From Aerophototrophica crusticola (GTDB lineage: Bacteria > Pseudomonadota > Alphaproteobacteria > Azospirillales > Azospirillaceae): a stretch of DNA of 64,000 bases. A program made the position numbers and the translations under genes. The notes under the pieces were generated by a model. That model did not search any database. It was not told where the DNA came from and was given only the letters and a program-made list of their open reading frames with translations. Below, in pieces: positions 40,132 through 49,088 of the stretch. Where the stretch lies: the NCBI GenBank assembly GCA_001939945.1, contig MOEB01000011.1, forward strand, positions 1 through 64,000, read 5' to 3'. Position 1 is the stretch's first letter; each line of letters starts with the position of its first letter.

Positions 40132-40398
40132 GTTGCCGCCGGGCGACCGCCGCACGGATCGGCAACGAATGCCCCGCGAATCTCGGTCCGGTATGGTAAA
40201 GCACCTGTTAAGGCAGGGGGGCCGACAGGGGCGGGCAGAGGGATTACTCCCCCCTCGCAAATGGCCCCCGGACATTGGGGCGGATTTGCCGGGACTTTAC
40301 TTCGGAACTGTCCGGATATTCAGCAAAGCCACGGCGGTTGCAGGTCGGGAGCCTGACAGACCGGTCTACCTGCTATCGCGTCATCGTCTGAGGGGAAG

Positions 40399-40474
<76 letters not shown>

Positions 40475-40498
40475 ACTTTGGCCGGGGCGGGATGGGGA

Positions 40499-40574
<76 letters not shown>

Positions 40575-40598
40575 ACTTTGGCCGGGGCGGGATGGGGA

Positions 40599-40674
<76 letters not shown>

Positions 40675-41027
40675 AGCCCCATCGCCCGTCTCCGGACAAC
40701 ACGCCCGCGGCACATGGCGCCGTTCGCGTGCCCGCAGCGATCTGGATCGTTGCGAGGCGCGCGGTATAGCAAAGCCCGCCGGGCTTGTCGATAGGGTGAT
40801 TGCGGGAAATTGATCCCGCCCGATGGGGGCAGGCATTGCGCCCAGGGCATGGACCGCCGCCTGCCCTGCCCCGCCCCGCCCCCGCGGCGGCGCCGGGCCT
40901 TGCCCAAAAACTGCCGCAGTTCAGGTGCTAAGGATCACTGTTCCCGTCCCCCCGTTGTGCCCATATGGTCACGGGAGTGGGGGATGTGGCCGGCCTGCGG
41001 GCGGCCCTGTCGAGAGGAGCACGGTCC

Positions 41028-41549
41028 ATGATGTCTCGTCGCGCCCGGGCGTGGCGGCCCGGTTTCCTGAAGGTCGCGGCGTTGGGCCTGGCGGTGGCGG
41101 GGCTTTCCGCCTGCGCCAACCCGCAGGCCGACCAGGCCTTGTACGCCCAGCAGGCCTTCGTCGGCATGCCCAAGCAAACCTTGCTGTCCTGCGCCGGCGT
41201 GCCGGACAGGCAGGCGGCGATGGATAACCTGGAATACTATACCTACAACAGCCAGCGGATCACCTCGACCACCACGCCCAGCCCGCGCTTCGGGTTCGGC
41301 TATGGCCACGGGTTCGGTTACCATCCCTGGTACGGCGGCTATGGCGGCTTCGGCTGGCCGGAGACGACAGAGATCGAGTCCCGCGACTGCCAGGCCACCT
41401 TCACCCTGAAGAACGGCACGGTGCAGCAGCTCATCTATGGCGGCGCCAGTGACGGCCCGTCGGGCCGGTTGGGCCAGTGCTACCGGATCGTGGAGAACTG
41501 CCTTGCCCTGATCCCGCAACAGGCCCAGCCCGCCGCGGCGACGCGCTGA
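41028..41549 (+). CDS. Lipoprotein of unknown function with Gly/Tyr-rich loop
   Basis: 173 residues from ATG 41028 (GAGGAGC ribosome site). The signal ends in a lipobox (AVAGLSAC), so it should be lipidated at Cys28. The mature part has a BamE/SmpA-like motif ALYAQQAFVGMPKQTLLSCA, then a Gly-Phe-Tyr-rich segment (GFGYGHGFGYHPWYGGYGG) and a C-terminal beta part with two further cysteines. It is probably anchored in the outer membrane. The precise role is not known. Confidence 0.8.
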   Translation: MMSRRARAWRPGFLKVAALGLAVAGLSACANPQADQALYAQQAFVGMPKQTLLSCAGVPDRQAAMDNLEYYTYNSQRITSTTTPSPRFGFGYGHGFGYHPWYGGYGGFGWPETTEIESRDCQATFTLKNGTVQQLIYGGASDGPSGRLGQCYRIVENCLALIPQQAQPAAATR

Positions 41550-41576
41550 AGCCGGGACACCGGGGTACGACATGCC

Positions 41577-41605
41577 AAGGCGGCCGGCCTGTCCGGCCGC
41601 CTTTT
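41577..41605 (+). terminator. Rho-independent terminator after the lipoprotein gene
   Basis: AAGGCGGCCGG (41577-41587) pairs with CCGGCCGCCTT, followed by TTTT, 28 bp past the stop codon. Confidence 0.85.
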
Positions 41606-41780
41606 CCTTTGCTGATCAAGGGCTTTTCAGGTCCGGCCGTCGGGGGTGCCCCGAACGGTGAAAAATCGTCCGATAGACCGAAGCCCCTTGCGCGTGCGGC
41701 GCAACATCCATTCTGCTGGGATGGAGCGGGGTTGGCCCCTTGCTGCGGGCCGCCCCCGCCTTGGCAACAAGGAGGGGACG

Positions 41781-42215
41781 ATGCACGTCGCGGCGGTTCT
41801 GAAGAACAAGGGCTCCACCATCATCACGACCCGGCCGGAGGAACCGATCGGGACCGTGGCCCAGCTCCTCCATGTCAACCGCATCGGCGCGGTCCTGGTG
41901 GTGGACGCCAAGGGGGAGATCGCGGGCATCATCTCCGAACGCGACATCGTGCGCGGCCTGGCCAGCCATGGGGCGGCGGTGCTGGACATGCCGGTGTCCT
42001 CCCTGATGACCAGGAAGGTGGTGCATTGCGCCCCCACCGACACGGTGGCATCGGTCATGGGGCTGATGACATCCGGCCGCTTCCGCCACCTGCCCGTGCT
42101 GGAGCAGGGCCGGCTGGTGGGCGTGATCAGCATCGGCGACGTGGTCAAGCACCGGCTGGAGGAATACACCCAGGAGGTGGAGAGCCTGCGCGACTACGTG
42201 TCCGGCAAGGCCTGA
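41781..42215 (+). CDS. CBS-domain protein
   Basis: 144 residues from ATG 41781 (AAGGAGGGG upstream). Two CBS motifs form one Bateman module: IGTVAQLLHVNRIGAVLVVD with GIISERDIVRGLA, and DTVASVMGLMTSGRFRHLPV with GVISIGDVVKHRLEE. Such stand-alone proteins bind adenine nucleotides and act as energy sensors; the target is unknown. Monocistronic, with its own terminator. Confidence 0.92.
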   Translation: MHVAAVLKNKGSTIITTRPEEPIGTVAQLLHVNRIGAVLVVDAKGEIAGIISERDIVRGLASHGAAVLDMPVSSLMTRKVVHCAPTDTVASVMGLMTSGRFRHLPVLEQGRLVGVISIGDVVKHRLEEYTQEVESLRDYVSGKA

Positions 42216-42252
42216 CAGCCCGCCGCGGCCGGGCCGGGAAGTACTGGCGCCA

Positions 42253-42284
42253 GGGCGCCGTCCCCGCCGGGGCGGCGCCCTTTG
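42253..42284 (+). terminator. Rho-independent terminator after the CBS gene
   Basis: GGGCGCCG (42253-42260) pairs with CGGCGCCC (42273-42280) and is followed by TTT. Confidence 0.75.
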
Positions 42285-42382
42285 CTTTGCCGGGAAACGG
42301 GTTGTGCGATCCCTCACATCCCCGGGCTGTTGGCGTGGTTAACGTCCGCCATCCCGTCCGATTCCCCGAGAGGACCCGCCCC

Positions 42383-43084
42383 ATGGCCATCGAGCTCTAC
42401 GTCTGGCCCACGCCCAACGGCCACAAGATTTCCATCGCCCTGGAGGAGATGGGCCTGGACTACACCGTCCACCCCATCGACATCGGCAAGGGCGCGCAGT
42501 TCGACCCCGCCTTCCTGAAGATCAGCCCCAACAACCGCATGCCGGCCATCGTCGACCCGGACGGGCCGGGCGGCAAGCCTATCAGCCTGTTCGAATCCGG
42601 TGCCATCCTGGTCTATCTGGCGGACAAATCCGGCAAGTTCCGGCCGCAGGACCCCGCCACCTGGTACACCCACCTGCAATGGCTGATGTGGCAGATGGGT
42701 GGCGTAGGGCCCATGTTCGGGCAGGCCGGCCACTTCATGTTCTATGCGCCGGAAAAGGTGCAGTACGGCATCGACCGCTACGGGCTGGAGGCCAAGCGGC
42801 TGATGCGGGTGGCGAACACCCGCCTGGGTGAGGCCCGGTTCCTGGGCGGCGAGGAGTACGGCATCGCCGACATGGCCAGCTTCCCCTGGCTGCGCCTGCA
42901 TGAGCGTTATGGCGTCGTCACAGCCGAATACCCCAACGTGAAGCGCTGGATCGACGAGATCGAGGCACGGCCTGCCGTGCAGCGCGGCCTGGAGCTGCTG
43001 AAGGACAACGCCCGAAAGCCCGGCCAAGCCCTGACCGACGAGGAGCGGGAGAACATGTTCGGCAAGGGAAAGCAGGGCGGCTGA
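42383..43084 (+). CDS. Glutathione S-transferase family protein (YfcG/YghU-like)
   Basis: 233 residues. An N-terminal thioredoxin fold (ELYVWPTPNGHKISIALEEM) continues with the glutathione site NNRMPAIVDPDGP and LFESGAILVYLAD. A C-terminal all-helical domain (WLMWQMGGVGPMFGQAGHF, EYGIADMASFPW) follows. The TxNG start and the GPMxGQ stretch match the nu-class disulfide-reducing members YfcG/YghU rather than classical detoxifying GSTs. Stand-alone gene. Confidence 0.93.
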   Translation: MAIELYVWPTPNGHKISIALEEMGLDYTVHPIDIGKGAQFDPAFLKISPNNRMPAIVDPDGPGGKPISLFESGAILVYLADKSGKFRPQDPATWYTHLQWLMWQMGGVGPMFGQAGHFMFYAPEKVQYGIDRYGLEAKRLMRVANTRLGEARFLGGEEYGIADMASFPWLRLHERYGVVTAEYPNVKRWIDEIEARPAVQRGLELLKDNARKPGQALTDEERENMFGKGKQGG

Positions 43085-43085
43085 C

Positions 43086-43113
43086 GCCACTTTCGAATTC
43101 GAAAGTGGCTTTT
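43086..43113. terminator. Perfect hairpin containing the CTTTCGAATTCGAAAG palindrome, with T-run (copy 3)
   Basis: The palindrome at 43090-43105 is extended by GCCA/TGGC to a fully self-complementary 24-mer followed by TTTT. It lies 1 bp after the GST stop and 17 bp before the stop of the converging MotB-like gene. It should terminate the GST transcript. Confidence 0.75.
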
Positions 43114-43129
43114 GCTGGCGGACCCGCGC

Positions 43130-44194
43130 CTAACGGCTGTCCACCTTGATCTCCAGCCGCCGGTTGCGGGCCAGCGCGTCGGGCGCGGTGCCTGTGTCCA
43201 GCGGCTGGAACTCCCCGAAACCGGTGGCGGCGAGGCGTTCAGGCGGGATGCCCTGTTCCGCCAGGAACTTCACCACGCTGGTGGCCCGGGCGGTGGACAG
43301 TTCCCAGTTGCTGGGGAAGCGGCCGCTCCGGATCGGCACCACGTCCGTGTGGCCGTCCACCCGCAGGATCCAGTTGATGTCCGGCGGCAACTTGGCGGCG
43401 ATGTCCTTCAGCGTCGTGGCCAGGGCCGCCAAACGCTGCCGCCCCGCCTCCCCCAGCTCGGCGCTGCCGGATTCGAACAGCAGCTCCGACTGGAAGACGA
43501 AACGGTCGCCGACGATCCGCACGTCTTCCCGGTTGCCCAGCACGTCGCGCAGGCGGCCGAAGAACTCCGACCGGAAGCGGGCCAGTTCCGATACCTTGCC
43601 GGCCAGGGCGGCGTTCAGCCGTTTGCCGAGGTCGGCGATCTGCACGTCCTGTTCCCGCGCCTTCTTCTCCGACGCGTCCAGCAAGGCGGCCAGCTCCTGG
43701 AGCTGCTGGCGCAGGGCCGCTACCTGTTGGTTCAGCAACTCCACCTGCGCCCGCGCCTCGGCACTCAGCTTGCGCTCGCCCTCCAGCTCCTGGGTGAGCT
43801 GGGCTTGGCGCTGCGACGCCTCCCCCTCCAGCCGGGCGGCGTTGGCCGCCAGGGCGTCCCGTTCCGCGCCCAGGGCGTTGAGCTGGGCCTGCAGCGCCTC
43901 GTTCTGGCCCAGGGTGCTGCGCAGCCGCTCGGTCAGGGTGGTGAGGTCGGCCTGGAGCTTGGCGGAGTTGTCCTTTTCCAGCGCCAGCAGGTCCGCCAAC
44001 TGGGCGATGCGGGCGGACAGGGACGCCACCTCCCGGTCCCGGCCCTGGAGGGCGTTGGACAGATAGAACTGGGCGACGACGAAGACCATCAGCAGGAAGA
44101 CGACAACCATCACCAGGCTGGACAGGGCGTCCACCCAGCCCGGCCAGATATCGACCTGCCCGCTGCGTCCGTTGCGTCTACTCCAGGCGGACAT
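43130..44194 (-). CDS. MotB/OmpA-like peptidoglycan-binding protein
   Basis: 354 residues. One N-terminal transmembrane helix (DALSSLVMVVVFLLMVFVVA, about 22-41) is followed by a long coiled coil (50-200) and a C-terminal OmpA domain (SELLFESGSAELGEAGRQRL; VDGHTDVVPI; RATSVVKFLAEQGIPPERL; NRRLEIKVDSR). This is the stator-like B subunit partner of the MotA/ExbB-like gene 174 bp upstream. No flagellar genes are nearby, so an envelope function is more likely than motility. The Asp in the membrane helix of MotB (D32) is replaced by a D at the helix border. Confidence 0.88.
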   Translation of the reverse strand: MSAWSRRNGRSGQVDIWPGWVDALSSLVMVVVFLLMVFVVAQFYLSNALQGRDREVASLSARIAQLADLLALEKDNSAKLQADLTTLTERLRSTLGQNEALQAQLNALGAERDALAANAARLEGEASQRQAQLTQELEGERKLSAEARAQVELLNQQVAALRQQLQELAALLDASEKKAREQDVQIADLGKRLNAALAGKVSELARFRSEFFGRLRDVLGNREDVRIVGDRFVFQSELLFESGSAELGEAGRQRLAALATTLKDIAAKLPPDINWILRVDGHTDVVPIRSGRFPSNWELSTARATSVVKFLAEQGIPPERLAATGFGEFQPLDTGTAPDALARNRRLEIKVDSR

Positions 44195-44247
44195 GGGGTC
44201 AGGTCCCTTTGCCGGTCGCTACCCGGTCACCCCAGCCTGAACCGCTT

Positions 44248-44335
44248 CCCCCGCGAAGGCGGGGGTCCACGGTTTTTGACCCCTTACACGCGTGACCCAT
44301 TGCAAAAGAACTGTGGGCCCCCGCCTTCGCGGGGG
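44248..44335. repeat. Inverted dispersed repeat, copy 3
   Basis: CCCCCGCGAAGGCGGGGG followed by TCCACGG, mirrored by CTGTGGGCCCCCGCCTTCGC. It separates the two stator-like genes. Same family as 28510-28598 and 29131-29217. Confidence 0.7.
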
Positions 44336-44368
44336 AGACAAGGGAGGTGCGGCGGCGATGCCCACGCA

Positions 44369-45586
44369 TCACTGCCCCTCCCCCAAGGCCGCGATGGTGC
44401 GGGCCAGGATCTTGATTTCGTTGCGGATTTCCTGGGTGGACTGGAGCCGACCCTGGCTCGTCTCCTCCAGCAGGCGGGCGGTGTAGAGTTCCAGGTTGCG
44501 GATGTGGGTGCGGGTGGCCTCGTCCAGGCCCATGTTCACGCCGCCATGCATGGCGTCCGCCAGCTTCTGGAGCACGGGCCGCATTTCCAGGTTGCTCTCC
44601 GCCAGCCGGACCATGAGCTGCTGCTCCATCCGCATCTGGTCGGTCAAGGCGGCGATGCGCTCCGTCAACTGGCCCAGCTGGGCGTTCTGGGTGCGGCGGC
44701 CATCTTCCGCCGAGGCCATCGTGTATTGCAGCCGCTCGATGTTCTCCGCGGTCTGCTCCAGCAGGGCCTGGAGGTAGGCGGGGACGGAGCCGCCCTCCCC
44801 CGTCTCGGCGATGGCGCCGCTGGACAGGCGGGTGGCGCCGGCCAGCCAGTCCTCAAGGTCCATGTAGAAGCGGTTCTGCGCCTGCCCCGCCTGGAGTTCC
44901 AGGAAGCCCAGGACCAGGGAGCCGGCGAGGCCGAAGAGGGACGAGCTGAAGGCCGTGCCCATGCCTGCCAGGGGAGCCGCCAAGCCCTGTTGCAGGTTGC
45001 TGAACACCCGACCCACGTCGGCGTCGGCGAAGCTGAGGGAGCCGATGACCCCGCCGATGGAGGACACCGTGCCCAGCAGGCCCCAGAAGGTGCCGAGCAG
45101 GCCGAGGAAGATCAGCAGGCCGATCAGGTAGCGGCTGATCTCCTTGCCCTCATCCAGCCGGGCGCCGACGCCGTCGAGGATGGAGCGGGTGGCGATGGCC
45201 GACAGGGTGAAGCGGCCCTGCCTTTCCCCCAGCATGCGCGCCATGGGCGCCAGCAGTCGGGGGGCGGTCGTCGGGGCATGGCCGGCGCGGAAGGCTTCCA
45301 GCCAGTCGATCTCCGGCCGCAGGGTCAGCACCTGGCGGAAGATGAAGATGACGCCCAGCACCAGGGTGAACAGGATCAGCCCGTTCAGGCCGGGATTGGC
45401 CAGGAAGGCAGACTGGATGGCCGGGAACAGCACGGCCGCCACTGCCAGGACGATGGCCAGGAACCCCACCATCCGGGTCAGGAACCGGCCGGGCCGCGAC
45501 AGGGGCGGCAAGGGCTGCGGCGCTTCCTGCCCGCGGCGGGCGGCGGTGAAGGAGGGCGTCTGCGGGGCGGCGGGCGGCGGGGTCAT
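44369..45586 (-). CDS. MotA/TolQ/ExbB-like proton-channel family protein
   Basis: 405 residues with three hydrophobic segments: FLTRMVGFLAIVLAVAAVLF (about 35-54), GLNGLILFTLVLGVIFIFRQ and RYLIGLLIFLGLLGTFWGLL. The last, with VSSIGGVIGSLSFADADVGR and AAPLAGMGTAFSSSLFGLAG, is the conserved channel region of the MotA/TolQ/ExbB superfamily. A C-terminal cytoplasmic coiled coil of about 150 residues follows. It is presumably the A subunit of an ion-driven complex with the MotB-like protein. It overlaps the OmpA-like gene by 4 bp. Confidence 0.88.
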   Translation of the reverse strand: MTPPPAAPQTPSFTAARRGQEAPQPLPPLSRPGRFLTRMVGFLAIVLAVAAVLFPAIQSAFLANPGLNGLILFTLVLGVIFIFRQVLTLRPEIDWLEAFRAGHAPTTAPRLLAPMARMLGERQGRFTLSAIATRSILDGVGARLDEGKEISRYLIGLLIFLGLLGTFWGLLGTVSSIGGVIGSLSFADADVGRVFSNLQQGLAAPLAGMGTAFSSSLFGLAGSLVLGFLELQAGQAQNRFYMDLEDWLAGATRLSSGAIAETGEGGSVPAYLQALLEQTAENIERLQYTMASAEDGRRTQNAQLGQLTERIAALTDQMRMEQQLMVRLAESNLEMRPVLQKLADAMHGGVNMGLDEATRTHIRNLELYTARLLEETSQGRLQSTQEIRNEIKILARTIAALGEGQ

Positions 45587-46305
45587 GGGCGGAACACCAG
45601 GTCCACGCGGTCGGCATTGGCGGGGGCGACGGCACCGGGCGGGGTGCCCACGTCGCGGGCGAAGACCACCAGCCGTTCCCGGTCGATGCCCCGGGCGATC
45701 AACTGTTCCCGCACCGCCCGGGCGCGTAGCAGGGCAAGGCGGCGAGCCGCCGTCTCCTTCTCCGGGAAGGCCGAGGCGTAGGCGCGCAGTTCCAACCGTT
45801 CTGCCGGGCGGGCGGCGAGGCGGGCGGCGATGCCGTCCAGCAAGGCCTTGGCGTCCTGGGCCGGCGCCTCCGCGTTGGGGGCGAAGGGCAGGCTGAGTTG
45901 GCTGACGCCGGTGAACTGGGCCGGCATCTCCCCCTGCGGCGGCTTCGCATCCACCCGCGGCGGCAGCTCCGCCATGGCGGGCGGCGGGAAGGCGGACAGG
46001 TCGGGCGGGGCCGGGATGGTGACGGCGATGTCGGGCTTGGCAGGGGTCGGCAGGGGCTGGCCGCGGGGGACGCGCGGCGCCGGCCGGGGCAGCGCCTGCC
46101 CGTTCGGCAGCACCTCGGCCGGGCGCTCCGGGGTGCGGCTTTCCGGCTGGGGAGCCTGGGTGGCCTGCGCCGGGGGAGTCTGTCCCTGTGCGGCGGGCGC
46201 GGCGAGCCCGGCCGCCAGCAGCAGGGCGGCGGCCAGGGCGTGGCGATGGGAGGTCGTCTTCGTCTGCACGGTCCCGATCAGGCCCCTGAATTGTGGCCCT
46301 GTCAT
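45583..46305 (-). CDS. Secreted OmpA-like domain protein with proline-rich linker
   Basis: 240 residues. A signal peptide (HALAAALLLAAGLAAPAAQG) is followed by about 100 proline/alanine-rich residues. The C-terminal OmpA-like fold is LSLPFAPNAEAPAQDAKALL; RLELRAYASAFPEKETAARR; VREQLIARGIDRERLVVFAR. The peptidoglycan-contacting motif is weak. It is the first gene of a three-gene unit with the MotA-like and MotB-like genes (4-bp overlap), suggesting a periplasmic partner of that complex. Confidence 0.8.
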   Translation of the reverse strand: MTGPQFRGLIGTVQTKTTSHRHALAAALLLAAGLAAPAAQGQTPPAQATQAPQPESRTPERPAEVLPNGQALPRPAPRVPRGQPLPTPAKPDIAVTIPAPPDLSAFPPPAMAELPPRVDAKPPQGEMPAQFTGVSQLSLPFAPNAEAPAQDAKALLDGIAARLAARPAERLELRAYASAFPEKETAARRLALLRARAVREQLIARGIDRERLVVFARDVGTPPGAVAPANADRVDLVFRP

Positions 46306-46397
46306 GTCGGGCCCCGATGGTTCGCGGACGCGACCTTATCGGAGCGGGATGACGGATGGAACCCCGGGGAAATGGTTATCGCCCCGGGGCGCCCCGC

Positions 46398-47240
46398 TCA
46401 CCCCGCCTTCGGCACGGGGGCAGCGGCCGGCTTGGCGGCCTTGGGCTTGCCGGCATTGCGCAGCAACAGGGCCAGGGAGGGGTGCAGGTAGGGGTTGGCC
46501 GCCAGGATGCTGGCGCCGCCGGCCGGGTTCTTGCCGGGGCCGATCTCGCTGACATAACCGCCGGCCTCGCTGACCAGGATCACGCCGGCCGCCACGTCCC
46601 AGGGCTTCAGGTTCGTCTCCCAGAAGCCGTCGAAGCGGCCCGCCGCCACGAAGGCAAGGTCCAGGGCCGCCGAGCCGAAGCGGCGGATACCCGACACCTG
46701 GCCCATGATCGCCTCAAGCTGGGCGATGAACTCCGGCCCGTTGCCGTGGCCCTTGAAGGGGATGCCGGTGGCGATCAGCGAGTCGGCCAGGTCGCGACGG
46801 CCGGAGACGCGCAGACGGCGGTTGTTCAGGAAGGCACCGGCCCCCTTCTCCGCCACGAACATCTCGTCATACACCGGCTGGTAGATGACGCCGGCCACGA
46901 TCTCCCCCTCCCGCTCCAGGGCGACGGAGATGGCCCAGTGGGGCAGGCCGTGCAGGAAGTTGGTGGTGCCGTCCAGGGGGTCGACGATGAAGCGGTTGGC
47001 CGTGTCCTTGCCGACGACCTCCCCCGTCTCCTCCATCAGCAGGCCGAAGTCCGGCCGCACCTTCTGGAGTTCCTCGCGCAGGATGCGCTCCGCCTTCTGG
47101 TCGGCGGTGGAGACGAAGTCCGCCGGGCCCTTGCGGGAGACTTGGAGCTGCTCCACCTCGCCGAAGTCGCGCAGGATGGCCTTGCCGGCCTTCTCCGCCG
47201 CACGGGCCATGACGTTGAGCAGTGCCGAACGGGCAGCCAT
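46398..47240 (-). CDS. suhB: Inositol-1-monophosphatase family enzyme (SuhB-like)
   Basis: 280 residues. Metal-binding motifs are LMEETG (E of site 1), FIVDPLDGTTNFLHGLPHWA (DPLDGT, sites 1 and 2) and NLKPWDVAAGVILVSEAGGY (the third aspartate). The enzyme removes phosphate from myo-inositol 1-phosphate and related sugars; SuhB also associates with rRNA antitermination complexes in some bacteria. The start at 47240 is favoured over GTG 47249. A 30-residue Ala/Pro/Lys tail is extra. Confidence 0.93.
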   Translation of the reverse strand: MAARSALLNVMARAAEKAGKAILRDFGEVEQLQVSRKGPADFVSTADQKAERILREELQKVRPDFGLLMEETGEVVGKDTANRFIVDPLDGTTNFLHGLPHWAISVALEREGEIVAGVIYQPVYDEMFVAEKGAGAFLNNRRLRVSGRRDLADSLIATGIPFKGHGNGPEFIAQLEAIMGQVSGIRRFGSAALDLAFVAAGRFDGFWETNLKPWDVAAGVILVSEAGGYVSEIGPGKNPAGGASILAANPYLHPSLALLLRNAGKPKAAKPAAAPVPKAG

Positions 47241-47378
47241 GGGGATCACTCCACCTTCAAGGGATCGACGATGTGCAAGAACCGGGACGGCGGGCGGATG
47301 ACCCTGCCCCGAAAAGACGGCGCCCGCGCATCACACGCGGGCGCCCATGTAACCGGTAGACGGAGACGGCGCGGGACC

Positions 47379-47945
47379 TCAGTCCTTGGCGCGCTCCAGG
47401 TACTCGCCCGTCTCGATGTTCACGACGATGCGGGTGCCGGACTCGATGTGGGGCGGCACCAGCACGCGGGCGCCGTTCTCCAGCACCGCGGGCTTGTAGG
47501 AAGAGGAAGCGGTCTGCCCCTTCACGACGGGGTCGGCCTCGGTGATCATCAGGGTGGTGGTCTGCGGCAGCTCCACCGTCAGGGGCGTGCCCTCGAACGA
47601 CTGGACCTTCACCTCCATGTTCTCCTGGAGGAAGATCTTGCCGTCGCCGATCAGCTCACCCGGGATGGTGACCTGCTCGAAGGTCTCCTTGTCCATGAAG
47701 GTGTACTGGTCGCCCTCGGCGAACAGGAAGGTCATCTCCTGGTCGTCCAGGCGGGCGCGCTCCACCGTTTCCTGGGTGCGGAAGCGCTCGATGTTCTTGT
47801 TGCCGGTCTTCACGTCCTTCATCTCAAGCTGGATGAAGGCACCGCCCTTGCCAGGCTGCACGATCTGCGTGCCAGTGATGACATAGAGCTTGCCGTTATG
47901 CTCAAGGATGTGGCCCTTGCGCATGGTGTTCGCGTTGACCTTCAT
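47379..47945 (-). CDS. efp: Elongation factor P
   Basis: 188 residues starting MKVNANTMRKGHILEHNGKL. The three domains are complete. The modified lysine lies in QPGKGGAFIQLEMKD, and the C-terminal signature is GARVLVPPHIESGTRIVVNI. EF-P relieves stalling at consecutive prolines. No epmA/epmB is in the window. It is followed after 139 bp by suhB in the same direction. Confidence 0.97.
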   Translation of the reverse strand: MKVNANTMRKGHILEHNGKLYVITGTQIVQPGKGGAFIQLEMKDVKTGNKNIERFRTQETVERARLDDQEMTFLFAEGDQYTFMDKETFEQVTIPGELIGDGKIFLQENMEVKVQSFEGTPLTVELPQTTTLMITEADPVVKGQTASSSYKPAVLENGARVLVPPHIESGTRIVVNIETGEYLERAKD

Positions 47946-48062
47946 GGCACTCGTCTCGACAGAGATTTCAAAAGCGGCGCGGACCCTACCAGCAACGCCA
48001 GCGGCCTGCAAATGCCTTGATCCGCCTAGGCCGCATGGGCAACCGGCGGGATGTGCAGGCGT

Positions 48063-48425
48063 TCAGCGCCGGCCGCCGACAGCACGGCGCACCAGGTCGG
48101 GGTCCTCCGCGATGACCTTGAGCAACGTGGCCGCGGCAGTATCCGGCTCCGCCCTGTGCTGTTCCCAGTCACGGAGGAGGTGGACATTCAACCCGAACTG
48201 CCGGGCAAACTCCTCCTGGGTCAAGCCAAGGCGGTCGCGCAACGCTTCCACATCGGGCAACGGGGACATGCCGACGAACCCAGCCGCATCCAGCGTGGAA
48301 AGGTCCGGCGCCTCGTCCGGGTCATCGGCGATCATGCGGTCGATGTCATCGTCCGTGAAGCCGGACGCCTTGGCTGGGTCGGCCGGCCGCGCTTGCCGGA
48401 CCTCTTCACGGGAAAAAAGCCGCAT
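48063..48425 (-). CDS. Antitoxin with XRE-type HTH, partner of BrnT
   Basis: 120 residues. A charged N-terminal half (DDDIDRMIADDPDEAPDLST) probably wraps the toxin. The C-terminal HTH is LGLTQEEFARQFGLNVHLLRDWEQHRAEPD (about 67-96). Its start lies inside the toxin gene (20-bp overlap), the usual coupled order toxin then antitoxin for brnTA. It likely represses its own operon. Confidence 0.85.
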   Translation of the reverse strand: MRLFSREEVRQARPADPAKASGFTDDDIDRMIADDPDEAPDLSTLDAAGFVGMSPLPDVEALRDRLGLTQEEFARQFGLNVHLLRDWEQHRAEPDTAAATLLKVIAEDPDLVRRAVGGRR

Positions 48426-48693
48426 GGATCTCCCGCTCCTTCCGCTTTGCCGGCCTTGCCGAGATCATCCAGCGGACGGCTTCGCCGGCCAAATCCTGCC
48501 GCCACGTATAAACGACGACAAGGGTCAGGCTGCCCGTCCGCCCAAGGGCGATGATCCGCTCCTCGCCGTAATCCCGCCGCCGGTCGACGACCTCGACGGT
48601 ATCCCCGTCGAAAATGCCCGCCGCGACCAGGAACCCGAATCCGCGTTCCTGCTCGTTCTTCTGGCACTTCGCCGGATCGAAGCCGACAAGCAT
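48406..48693 (-). CDS. brnT: BrnT-family (DUF497) ribonuclease toxin
   Basis: 95 residues. The family pattern GFDPAKCQKNEQERGFGFLV, then VVDRRRDYGEERIIALGRTG and RWMISARPAKRKEREIHAAF, is nearly complete. BrnT is a small RelE-like endoribonuclease. In the first motif the usual WDxxK-N-KHG is changed (FDPAK-Q-N-RG), which may affect activity. The start ATG 48693 was chosen to match family length. Confidence 0.85.
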   Translation of the reverse strand: MLVGFDPAKCQKNEQERGFGFLVAAGIFDGDTVEVVDRRRDYGEERIIALGRTGSLTLVVVYTWRQDLAGEAVRWMISARPAKRKEREIHAAFFP

Positions 48694-48781
48694 GCTCGTA
48701 CTATAGGTGGGACGACCTTGGTGGACAAGGCAAGGGCCCTGCCGACAGGATGAACGTGACCATGGGGCGTTTCCAGGGTTG

Positions 48782-49075
48782 ATGGAACCGACAAGGGAGG
48801 CTGCCATCCATTTCGCCGACAACAAACCCCGTAGCCGCTTCGAGCTCCAGGTGGACGGCGGCACCGTCTTCGCCGACTACCGCCGCGGCCCCGGGCTGGT
48901 GGAGATCACCCATGTGGAGGCGCCGCCGGCCCTCCGCGGCACCGGCCTGGCCGGCAAGCTGATGGAGGGGGTGGCGCAGGCGGCCCGGCGGGAAGGCCTG
49001 CGCATCCGGCCGCTGTGCGGGTACGCGTACGCCTGGATGCGGCGGCACAAGGAGCACCGCGACCTGCTGGCCTGA
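48782..49075 (+). CDS. Small GNAT-type N-acetyltransferase (YidJ/YjdJ-like)
   Basis: 97 residues, a minimal GNAT fold. EITHVEAPPALRGTGLAGKL carries the acetyl-CoA-binding R-G-x-G-x-A-G turn, followed by REGLRIRPLCGYAYAWMRRH. The family is widespread and of unknown substrate. It lies 13 bp before the alpha/beta hydrolase and is probably co-transcribed with it. Confidence 0.85.
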   Translation: MEPTREAAIHFADNKPRSRFELQVDGGTVFADYRRGPGLVEITHVEAPPALRGTGLAGKLMEGVAQAARREGLRIRPLCGYAYAWMRRHKEHRDLLA

Positions 49076-49088
49076 AGGAGGTGACAGG

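Noticed and set aside
43130-45586. ZorAB of a Zorya defence system
   Set aside because: The MotA/MotB-like pair is suggestive, but no ZorC/D or ZorE-like gene is adjacent and the third partner is a secreted OmpA-like protein; a housekeeping envelope role is as likely.
43112-45781. Open frame of 889 codons on the plus strand opposite the MotB/MotA-like genes
   Set aside because: Shadow of two well-supported minus-strand genes; crosses the dispersed repeat and contains no domain.
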